Shown piece by piece: positions 57,353-64,000 of a stretch of 64,000 nt of DNA. Within the stretch, counting starts at the first letter, position 1, and every line of letters starts with the position of its first letter. The DNA is from Roseibaca sp. Y0-43 (lineage in GTDB: Bacteria; Pseudomonadota; Alphaproteobacteria; Rhodobacterales; Rhodobacteraceae): NCBI RefSeq assembly GCF_020667835.1, contig NZ_JAFMPR010000006.1:124001-188000 (forward strand), given 5' to 3'. The notes beneath the pieces were generated by a model. The model saw nothing but the letters and a program-made list of their open reading frames with translations, made no database searches and had not been told where the DNA came from. A program made the position numbers and the translations under genes.

Positions 57353-58258
57353 TTACCAGCCGTCGGCGGCACGGGTGCCGAATTTCTCGACAAGGAAGTC
57401 AATCAGCGCGCGAACCTTGGGCTGCGTGTAGCGCCCCGAAGGATAGACCGCATGAAGCCCCTGAATATCGCGCGGCAGATCGGGGATGACATCTTCCACC
57501 AGCCCGGTTTTCATGGCGTCGGCATAGAGGAAGCTGGGAAGATAGGCGATGCCAAGCCCATTGATCGCCGCCGTCAGCAGCGACTGGCCGTCATTGACAG
57601 AGAACCAAGTGGCAGAGCGCACCTGCCGCACCTCGCCCGAGGGGGCGGTGATCTTCCACATAGAAGAGGCGGCGTTGTGCGAATAGTACAGCAAGCGATG
57701 CGCGTTCAGATCATCCAGCCGTTCCGGGCGGCCATGTTCGGCCAGGTAGGCAGGCGACGCGATCAGGCGTTGCGTGGTCTCGCAAATCTTGCGGGCGCGC
57801 AGGGTGCTGTCATCCATCTCGCCCATGCGGATGGCCAGATCGAACCCTTCCGAGATCAGCTCGACATAGCGGTTCTTCAGCACCATGTTGACCGACACAT
57901 CGGGGTAGCGGGTCAGGAATTCGCCAAGGATGGGCGACAGATGCGTCGCGCCGAAATCGGTCGGAACCGCCAGCCGCAACACGCCAGAGGGCGCGGATTG
58001 CATGGAAGTGACAAGGCTGTCCGCCTCACCCGCGTCGTTCAAAACGCGGCGGGCACGGTCGTAATAGGCAAGCCCGATATCGGTGGGGCTGACGCGGCGC
58101 GTGGTGCGGTTCAGCAGGCGCGCGCCCAGACGGGCCTCTAGCGAAGAGACGTGCTTGGACACGGCGGACTTGGAAATGCCCATCTTGCGGGCCGCATCGG
58201 TGAAACCGCCTTGGTCCACCACGGTGGCAAATGCTTCCATTTCGGTCAGTCGGTCCAT
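57353..58258 (-). CDS. LysR-family transcriptional regulator
   Basis: 301 residues. N-terminal winged HTH (MEAFATVVDQGGFTDAARKMGISKSAVSKHVSSLEARLGARLLNRTT) and a C-terminal periplasmic-binding-protein-like effector domain. ATG 58258 has GAGG 8 bases upstream; the GTG two codons earlier is less likely. Divergent from clpB with 245 bases between. Its target is unknown; regulation of an adjacent gene or of itself is the usual LysR pattern. Confidence 0.94.
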   Translation of the reverse strand: MDRLTEMEAFATVVDQGGFTDAARKMGISKSAVSKHVSSLEARLGARLLNRTTRRVSPTDIGLAYYDRARRVLNDAGEADSLVTSMQSAPSGVLRLAVPTDFGATHLSPILGEFLTRYPDVSVNMVLKNRYVELISEGFDLAIRMGEMDDSTLRARKICETTQRLIASPAYLAEHGRPERLDDLNAHRLLYYSHNAASSMWKITAPSGEVRQVRSATWFSVNDGQSLLTAAINGLGIAYLPSFLYADAMKTGLVEDVIPDLPRDIQGLHAVYPSGRYTQPKVRALIDFLVEKFGTRAADGW

Positions 58259-58394
58259 CGTCACGCCTCAAGAAACCAATTCGATAATGATGCATCTTTG
58301 TCCTCAATTCGGGCAAGAATGCGGAGCGGGCGGGACATTCCCGCGACAAAGCCCCGGTCCGATTTGAAAAATCCACGCCACGTCTTGTGCCAAT

Positions 58395-58427
58395 CTTGCA
58401 ACAGTGCCGCGCGCTTCCCACATATAT
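58395..58427 (+). promoter_or_regulatory. Possible RpoH (heat-shock sigma) promoter of clpB
   Basis: CTTG (58395-58398) and CCCACATAT (58417-58425) separated by 18 bases resemble the alphaproteobacterial RpoH pattern CTTG ... CCCCATAT, though the spacer is a few bases longer than typical. About 76 bases before the clpB ATG. Confidence 0.4.
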
Positions 58428-58503
58428 CCCGAGGCCCGCACAGGCCACCGCGCTGCATTTCAGGCGGGGTCACGAACCGGGTGCTTTATGAAAGGACGAC
58501 ACC

Positions 58504-61113
58504 ATGAACATGGACAAATTCACTGAACGCGCCCGCGGTTTCGTGCAAGCCGCACAGACCATCGCGCTGCGCGAAGACCACCAGCGGCTAACCCCTGCCC
58601 ACCTTCTGAAGGCGTTGCTGGATGACGATCAGGGCATGGCCGCAAAGCTGATTTCCCGCGCAGGCGGCGCGCCGGCGCAGGTTGCGCAATCCAACGATCT
58701 GGCGCTTGCCAAGCTGCCCAAGGTGCAGGGCGGCGACGGGCAGATCTACATGGACCCGCAGATGGCGCGCGTGCTGGATCAGGCCCAGCAGGTGGCCGAC
58801 AAGGCCGGTGACAGTTTCGTCACGGTCGAACGGTTGCTGACCGCGCTGGCGCTGGTCAAATCCGACGCGAAAGAGGCGCTGGATGCCGGTGCCGTGACCG
58901 CGCAGAACCTGAACAGCGCGATCAATGACCTGCGCAAGGGCCGCACCGCCGACAGCGCCAGCGCCGAGGACAATTTCGACGCGCTGAAGAAATACGCCCG
59001 CGACCTGACCGAAGCCGCGCGCGACGGCAAGATCGACCCGATCATCGGCCGCGACGACGAGATTCGCCGCGCCATGCAGGTGCTCAGCCGCCGGACCAAG
59101 AACAACCCGGTCCTGATTGGTGAACCCGGCGTGGGGAAAACCGCCATTGCCGAGGGCTTGGCGCTGCGCATCGTGAACGGCGATGTGCCTGAGTCCCTGC
59201 GCGACAAACGCCTGATGGCGCTGGACATGGGCGCACTGATTGCAGGTGCGAAATACCGGGGCGAATTCGAGGAACGGCTGAAAGCCATCCTGTCGGAAGT
59301 GACCGCCGCCGAGGGTGAGATCATCCTCTTCATCGACGAGATGCACACGCTGGTCGGCGCGGGCAAATCCGAAGGCGCAATGGATGCCGCGAACCTTATC
59401 AAACCCGCGCTGGCACGGGGCGAGTTGCATTGCATCGGGGCCACCACGCTGGATGAATACCGCAAGCATGTGGAAAAGGACGCAGCACTTGCCCGCCGCT
59501 TCCAGCCCGTGATGGTCGAGGAACCGTCGGTCGAGGATACGATCTCTATCCTGCGGGGCATCAAGGAAAAGTATGAACTGCACCACGGCGTGCGGATTTC
59601 CGACAGCGCGCTGGTGACAGCGGCCACGCTCTCGCATCGCTACATCACCGACCGGTTCCTGCCGGACAAGGCGATCGACCTGATGGACGAGGCCGCCAGC
59701 CGCCTGCGCATGGAAGTGGACAGCAAGCCCGAGGAACTGGACGCGCTGGACCGCGACATCTTGCAAAAGCAGATCGAGGCCGAGGCGTTGAAGAAAGAAG
59801 ACGACGCCGCGTCCAAGGATCGGCTGGAAGGGCTGGAGCGCGAATTGGCGGAGTTGCAGCAGCGCAGCGCCGAGATGACCGCCACCTGGCAGGCAGAGCG
59901 CGACAAGCTGGAAGCTGCGCGCCAGATCAAGGAAGATCTGGACCGCGCCCGGATAGAGCTGGAAACCGCCAAACGGACGGGCGATTTCGCCACCGCCGGG
60001 AAGCTGCAATACGGCCAGATCCCCGAGCTGGAGCGCAAACTGGCCGAGGCCGAAGCGCGAGAGACCGAGAAGATGGTCGCCGACGCCGTGCGCCCAGAGC
60101 AGATTGCCGAAGTGGTCGAACGCTGGACGGGCATCCCCACAAGTAAAATGCTGGAAGGTGAGCGCGAGAAGCTGTTGCGCATGGAAGACGAGTTGCGCAA
60201 GCGTGTTGTTGGCCAAGACGCGGCCTTGCGCGCCGTGGCCAATGCCGTGCGCCGTGCGCGCGCGGGTCTGAACGACGAGAACCGCCCTCTTGGGTCGTTC
60301 CTGTTCCTTGGGCCAACCGGCGTGGGCAAGACCGAACTTACCAAGGCGGTCGCGGCCTACCTGTTCGACGACGATCAGGCGATGGTGCGTATCGACATGT
60401 CCGAATTCATGGAGAAGCATTCGGTCGCACGGCTGATCGGTGCCCCTCCGGGCTATGTCGGCTATGACGAAGGCGGCGTTCTGACCGAAGCGGTGCGGCG
60501 GCGCCCGTATCAGGTGATCTTGTTCGACGAGGTCGAAAAGGCGCATCCGGACGTGTTCAACGTGCTGTTGCAGGTGCTCGATGACGGGGTGCTGACCGAT
60601 GGTCAGGGCCGCACGGTCGATTTCAAGCAAACGCTGATCGTGTTGACCTCTAACCTTGGGTCGCAGGCGCTGTCACGTCTGCCCGAAGGGTCTGACCCGA
60701 AAGCCGCGCGCGACGAGGTGATGGAAGCGGTGCGGGCGCATTTCCGCCCCGAATTCCTGAACCGTCTGGACGAGACCGTGATCTTCGACCGCCTGGCTCG
60801 CAAGGATATGGACGCGATTGTCGATATCCAGATCGGTCGGTTGCTGAAACGCCTGCTGGCGCGCAAGATCACGCTGGATCTGGACGACAGCGCCCGCGCA
60901 TGGCTGGCCGACAAGGGCTATGACCCGGTCTATGGCGCGCGCCCGCTGAAGCGGGTGATCCAGCGCTACTTGCAAGACCCGCTGGCAGAGTTGCTGCTGG
61001 GTGGCAAGATCATGGACGGCACCACCGTGACCGTCACGGCCGGGCCGGACGGGTTGCTGATCGGCGACCATCTGGCCAGCGACGAGGACGCGCCGAAAGC
61101 CGCCGTTCACTAA
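58504..61113 (+). CDS. clpB: ClpB disaggregase
   Basis: 869 residues, full length. N-terminal domain, first AAA+ with Walker A GEPGVGKT (~207), a long coiled-coil middle domain (~410-530; [12 protein letters not shown]...), second AAA+ with GPTGVGKT (~603) and C-terminal D2 small domain. The hexamer threads aggregated proteins through its pore with DnaK. AAAGGA before ATG 58504. A strong terminator follows. Confidence 0.98.
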   Translation: MNMDKFTERARGFVQAAQTIALREDHQRLTPAHLLKALLDDDQGMAAKLISRAGGAPAQVAQSNDLALAKLPKVQGGDGQIYMDPQMARVLDQAQQVADKAGDSFVTVERLLTALALVKSDAKEALDAGAVTAQNLNSAINDLRKGRTADSASAEDNFDALKKYARDLTEAARDGKIDPIIGRDDEIRRAMQVLSRRTKNNPVLIGEPGVGKTAIAEGLALRIVNGDVPESLRDKRLMALDMGALIAGAKYRGEFEERLKAILSEVTAAEGEIILFIDEMHTLVGAGKSEGAMDAANLIKPALARGELHCIGATTLDEYRKHVEKDAALARRFQPVMVEEPSVEDTISILRGIKEKYELHHGVRISDSALVTAATLSHRYITDRFLPDKAIDLMDEAASRLRMEVDSKPEELDALDRDILQKQIEAEALKKEDDAASKDRLEGLERELAELQQRSAEMTATWQAERDKLEAARQIKEDLDRARIELETAKRTGDFATAGKLQYGQIPELERKLAEAEARETEKMVADAVRPEQIAEVVERWTGIPTSKMLEGEREKLLRMEDELRKRVVGQDAALRAVANAVRRARAGLNDENRPLGSFLFLGPTGVGKTELTKAVAAYLFDDDQAMVRIDMSEFMEKHSVARLIGAPPGYVGYDEGGVLTEAVRRRPYQVILFDEVEKAHPDVFNVLLQVLDDGVLTDGQGRTVDFKQTLIVLTSNLGSQALSRLPEGSDPKAARDEVMEAVRAHFRPEFLNRLDETVIFDRLARKDMDAIVDIQIGRLLKRLLARKITLDLDDSARAWLADKGYDPVYGARPLKRVIQRYLQDPLAELLLGGKIMDGTTVTVTAGPDGLLIGDHLASDEDAPKAAVH

Positions 61114-61116
61114 CCC

Positions 61117-61151
61117 AAGGGCGCGCAGGGCAATGGCCTTGCGCGCCTTTT
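61117..61151 (+). terminator. Rho-independent terminator of clpB
   Basis: A 14-bp stem with two G-U pairs between 61117-61130 and 61137-61150, loop CAATGG, T-run. It lies just before the convergent histidine-kinase stop (61153-61155). Confidence 0.75.
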
Positions 61152-61152
61152 C

Positions 61153-62502
61153 TCAGGGTGGGTCGGTCCGAACCGGGATCTGCAAAACCACCCGCAGACC
61201 GCCAAGGGCAACCCCATCCTCCAACACAAGCTTTCCGCCATGCGCGCGCGCGATGTCTTGGGCGATTGCCAAGCCAAGGCCCACATGCGCCCCCGCATTC
61301 TGGTTGCGCGACTGGTCCAGCCGCACGAAAGGTTCGCAAACCCGAGCGCGGTCTTCGGGGGCAATGCCCGGCCCGTCATCTTCGACCGCGATTGTCAGGC
61401 TGCTGCCATCCAAGGACATGTCCACGCGGGCCACCGTGCCGTATTCCAGCGCGTTGCCCAGAATATTGTCCAGCGCCCGGTCCAGTTGCCCCTCGCGTAG
61501 TTGCATCTGCCGGGGCAGGCCATCGGCCAAGTGCAACTCGACCTTACGCCCCGCACTATGATAGCGGGCCACCAGATCGGCCACGATCTGCGCGGGGTCC
61601 AGCAGGGCAAGGCGCGCCGCCTCTTCCCCGCGGGCGTAATCCAGAAAACCGTTCAACAGCTTTTCCAGATCGGCGATTTCCGTTTCCAGCGCGTCGCGAT
61701 CCTCTGACGGGTCGGCCATGGACAGCATAAGCCGCATTCGCGTCAGCGGCGTGCGCATGTCATGGCCCAAGCCCGACAGCATCATCTTGCGCTGCGCATT
61801 CTGCCGCTCCAGCCGGTTGCGCATGTCGATGAACGCCAGCGCGGCGGCGCGAATCTCGCGTGCGCCTGACGCGCGCAATTGCACCGACTGCCCGCGCCCA
61901 TATGCCTCTGCCGCCGCCCCCAGCCGCCGAATGGGGCGGATTTGCAGGCGCAGATATTGCAACGCGATCAGCACCAGCACGATAGAGGCTGCGAAGACAA
62001 GCACCAGCAACTGGTGCGGATTTGTAGGCGCCAGCCGATAGCGCGGGATAGACACTTGCAATGGCCCGTGCCCTGTCTGCGCCCAAAACACGGCACTGTC
62101 CGGGTCGTTGCGCAGCATGGCTCCCAGATACTCCGGCACGCCAGCGGCCAGCACCGACAGTATCTCGCGCCCAGCCAGATCATACCAAGCGGCCCCCGGC
62201 TGGTTATTCTCAGGGGGCGCGGTGCCAAGGGTCAACTGCATCTCCAGCGCGCGGGCAATGTCGGATTGCATGATCGCGGGCAGATCGGAATCGGGCGCGG
62301 CATCTATCCGCGCGATCACCACGCGGGCCGCGTCCAGCGCGCCGCCGGTCATCTGTTGCGTGACCCGCTCGTAATGGCGCTGCACGAAAACCACCGACAG
62401 CACGATCTGCAAAAGCAGGATCGGCACGACCACGATCAGCACTGCGCGCCCGAAAAAGCTGCGGGGCAAAATGGTCTTGATCGCGGGCAACGGGTTCAGC
62501 AT
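61153..62502 (-). CDS. Sensor histidine kinase (EnvZ-like), orphan
   Basis: 449 residues. TM1 (AVLIVVVPILLLQIVLSVVFV ~20-40), periplasmic sensor of ~120 residues, TM2 (LLVLVFAASIVLVLIALQYL ~165-184), HAMP, H-box with His247 (GLGHDMRTPLTRMRL) and ATPase boxes (NILGNALEYG; DDGPGIAP; GLGLAIAQDIARAHGG). EnvZ-type architecture, the cognate OmpR-like response regulator is not adjacent on either side. The divergent neighbour is an MBL hydrolase, 74 bases away. Confidence 0.93.
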   Translation of the reverse strand: MLNPLPAIKTILPRSFFGRAVLIVVVPILLLQIVLSVVFVQRHYERVTQQMTGGALDAARVVIARIDAAPDSDLPAIMQSDIARALEMQLTLGTAPPENNQPGAAWYDLAGREILSVLAAGVPEYLGAMLRNDPDSAVFWAQTGHGPLQVSIPRYRLAPTNPHQLLVLVFAASIVLVLIALQYLRLQIRPIRRLGAAAEAYGRGQSVQLRASGAREIRAAALAFIDMRNRLERQNAQRKMMLSGLGHDMRTPLTRMRLMLSMADPSEDRDALETEIADLEKLLNGFLDYARGEEAARLALLDPAQIVADLVARYHSAGRKVELHLADGLPRQMQLREGQLDRALDNILGNALEYGTVARVDMSLDGSSLTIAVEDDGPGIAPEDRARVCEPFVRLDQSRNQNAGAHVGLGLAIAQDIARAHGGKLVLEDGVALGGLRVVLQIPVRTDPP

Positions 62503-62576
62503 CGGGCAGGTCCAATCGGGTCGGGGCCAACATACACGCTATACAGCCCCATCGCACCGCGATATTTTCCCGGCAT

Positions 62577-63458
62577 ATGAGCAGCCTGACCCACCTTGCC
62601 CCCGACCTGCGCCTGATCCGCTGCAACAACCCGTCGCCGATGACGGGCGACGGCACCAACAGCTATATTCTTGGGTCGGGTGATCTGTGCATCATCGACC
62701 CCGGCCCGGACGATCCCGACCATCTGGCGCAGCTCTTGGCCGCGGTTGGGGACGACAAGGTGGCCTGCATACTGGTCACGCACAGCCACAAGGACCACTC
62801 GCCGCTGGCCCCTGCCCTTGCCAGCGCCACGGGTGCCCCGGTTTTGGCCTATGGCGACAGCCGCGCGGGGCAAAGCGCACTTATGCAGCGCTTGGCCGCC
62901 GAAGGTGTATCGGGCGGCGAGGGTGTCGACCCCGCCTTTCGCCCCGACCGCGACCTGCAAGATGGCGAGGTCGTGGGTTTCGGGCAGAACCGGATCACCG
63001 CCATCTGGACACCGGGGCATATGGGCAATCACATGTGCTTTCAGTGGCGCGACATGATTTTCACGGGCGACCATGTGATGGGCTGGGCCCCGTCGCTCGT
63101 CTCGCCGCCCGATGGGGATATGGGGGCGTATATGGCCTCGCTTGCGAAACTGGCAGACTTGGGCGCGCGGGTGTTTCACTCGGGTCACGGCGCGCCGATC
63201 ACGGACCCCGCCGCCCGAATTGCAGAGCTTACGACCCACCGCAAAGCCCGCGAGAGCGCAATCCTCGCGGAACTTGGCGAAGGCCCGGCGACAATCGACA
63301 AGCTGACCCGGCGGATCTATACCGACCTGAACCCCGCCCTGCACAAAGCCGCCGCGCGGAATGTCTTTGCCCATCTGGTCGACCTGCATAACCGAGAGGT
63401 GGTCAAGGCCCACAAGTCCCTGCACCCGATGGCAGAATTCAGCTTGTTGCAAAGCTGA
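62577..63458 (+). CDS. Metallo-beta-lactamase-fold hydrolase (LACTB2/glyoxalase II-like)
   Basis: 293 residues. HxHxDH motif THSHKDHS (His69, His71, Asp73, His74), metal ligands in the MGNHMCFQ...ITGDHVMGW segment and in FHSGHG, and a C-terminal winged-helix-like extension (KARESAILAELGEGPATIDKLTRRIY) seen in LACTB2-type and related MBL proteins. Probably a small-molecule or nucleic-acid hydrolase; the substrate is not evident. Confidence 0.9.
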   Translation: MSSLTHLAPDLRLIRCNNPSPMTGDGTNSYILGSGDLCIIDPGPDDPDHLAQLLAAVGDDKVACILVTHSHKDHSPLAPALASATGAPVLAYGDSRAGQSALMQRLAAEGVSGGEGVDPAFRPDRDLQDGEVVGFGQNRITAIWTPGHMGNHMCFQWRDMIFTGDHVMGWAPSLVSPPDGDMGAYMASLAKLADLGARVFHSGHGAPITDPAARIAELTTHRKARESAILAELGEGPATIDKLTRRIYTDLNPALHKAAARNVFAHLVDLHNREVVKAHKSLHPMAEFSLLQS

Positions 63459-63480
63459 CAATTTTCTTGCCGATTCCCAC

Positions 63481-63509
63481 TTTACGCCCCCAAACGCAGT
63501 TGCTATAGC
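63481..63509 (+). promoter_or_regulatory. Possible tRNA-Asn promoter
   Basis: TTTACG (63481-63486) and TATAGC (63504-63509) with a 17-base spacer and TGC before the -10, 11 bases ahead of the mature tRNA. Confidence 0.5.
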
Positions 63510-63519
63510 GCGCCCATGG

Positions 63520-63594
63520 TCCGGCGTAGCTCAGCGGTAGAGCAGTTGACTGTTAATCAATTGGTCGTAGGTTCGATCCCTACCGCCGGAGCCA
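63520..63594 (+). tRNA. tRNA-Asn (anticodon GTT)
   Basis: TCCGGCG (63520-63526) pairs with CGCCGGA (63584-63590); D arm with TAGCTCAGCGGTAGAGC; anticodon loop CTGTTAA giving GTT; T arm TAGGTTCGATCCCTA; discriminator G and encoded CCA. Confidence 0.97.
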
Positions 63595-63627
63595 TCTTCC
63601 TCTGAATAACCCTTTATCACGCCCTGC

Positions 63628-64000
63628 CTAGAGCAGCCCTGCGCATTGCAGGATCTGGGGGATTTTCTGTTTGACCTTGAAGAATCCAGCCGTCGCATGG
63701 GGGCAGACCAGTCGGTCCCAGTCGCGCTGGACCTCTGTCAGGGTCACGCCTTGCGCGGCCATAGCGGGCGACGCGCTGTCCAGCCAGTCGCGCAGCGGGC
63801 CGCGGGGGACAAAGCCTGTCACGATCTGTTCCGCGCCCGCTTTGGCCGCCCATTTGGCCAAGTCACCCGGCACGCCTGCGCGCAGGGCCGTGGCGTCAGG
63901 GGCAAGCCGGCTGGCCGAGTCCTGAAGCGCTGCGCGTTCGAAATCGGCGACCACGTCTGACACCGGGCCGAGCGAGCGCAGATGGCTCGCTTCCAAGGTT
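63628..64000 (-). CDS. C-terminal part of an unidentified protein (right edge)
   Basis: The frame is open beyond the window edge and ends at the stop at 63628, so the start lies outside. The visible ~124 residues are Ala-rich. Segments such as AEQIVTGFVPRGPLRDWLD and QRDWDRLVCPHATAGFFKVKQKIP slightly recall DNA photolyase-like proteins, but I cannot confirm this and make no functional call. The tail is neither a signal peptide nor a membrane helix. Confidence 0.65.
   Translation of the reverse strand, partial: TLEASHLRSLGPVSDVVADFERAALQDSASRLAPDATALRAGVPGDLAKWAAKAGAEQIVTGFVPRGPLRDWLDSASPAMAAQGVTLTEVQRDWDRLVCPHATAGFFKVKQKIPQILQCAGLL

Noticed and set aside
63628-64000. Photolyase assignment for the right-edge fragment
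   Set aside because: Only a faint resemblance in ~50 residues of a truncated protein; insufficient to name it.

Overview
The window is compact, GC-rich bacterial chromosome, almost certainly from an alphaproteobacterium of the Rhodobacteraceae/Paracoccaceae group (a Rhodobacter/Roseinatronobacter-like relative). The main grounds are a RegB-SenC-RegA redox two-component cluster with the diagnostic residues, PhaA/PhaB for polyhydroxybutyrate, an FnrL-type box ahead of a di-haem peroxidase, an AccD-FolC pair and the codon usage. I see no insertion sequence, prophage, CRISPR array or plasmid function. No gene-free stretch reaches 300 bases. Many genes are translationally coupled through ATGA or TGATG overlaps, and three convergent pairs share stop-codon bases.

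Layout. 1-4032 (minus): TamB (cut by the left edge) and TamA, for outer-membrane protein assembly. 4252-9013 (plus): AhcY, a secreted phytase-like/beta-propeller protein, tRNA-Gly(TCC) and a PPK2 kinase. 9088-16475 (plus): a 1.8-kresidue PAN-alpha-2-macroglobulin coupled to penicillin-binding protein 1C, a periplasmic defence and wall-repair pair. 16520-22676 (minus): 2,4-dienoyl-CoA reductase, then a coupled ABC ATPase/permease/lipocalin-like cassette. 22735-25489: regA and senC (minus) diverging from regB (plus). 25558-29000: a small lipoprotein, a degenerate SDR coupled to an RsmC-like methyltransferase, ClpS and a HAD phosphatase. 29082-32579: a DacA-type carboxypeptidase with a long acidic linker and SPOR domain, a DMT exporter, and a cytochrome c with a structured leader. 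32602-43172: FolC-AccD, CPBP protease, cardiolipin synthase, di-haem peroxidase behind an FnrL box, thioesterase-like protein, RecQ, YggT, YaaA, ExoD. 43191-47983 (minus): an RND pump and its adaptor behind a TetR-like operator. 48190-51718 (plus): YfgM-like, BamB, Der. 51715-54979: GNAT, an unknown secreted protein, a kynurenine-formamidase-like hydrolase, a STAS/HATPase partner-switching pair, HspQ. 55236-63594: PhaA-PhaB, LysR, ClpB behind an RpoH-like promoter, an orphan histidine kinase, an MBL hydrolase, tRNA-Asn(GTT). The right edge cuts an unidentified minus-strand gene.

Functionally the window is mostly housekeeping, with a marked envelope theme (TamAB, BamB/YfgM, PBP1C-A2M, DacA-SPOR, cardiolipin synthase, RND pump, ABC-lipocalin) and a redox/oxygen theme (RegBA-SenC, cytochrome c, FnrL-box peroxidase). 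The best candidates for less-described biology are the ABC-lipocalin cassette, the catalytic-lysine-less SDR coupled to a methyltransferase, the two-gene STAS/HATPase module without a phosphatase, the DacA-SPOR fusion, and several RNA or operator-like structures (senC-regA hairpin, cytochrome c leader, pha dyads). I found no obviously new multi-gene system.
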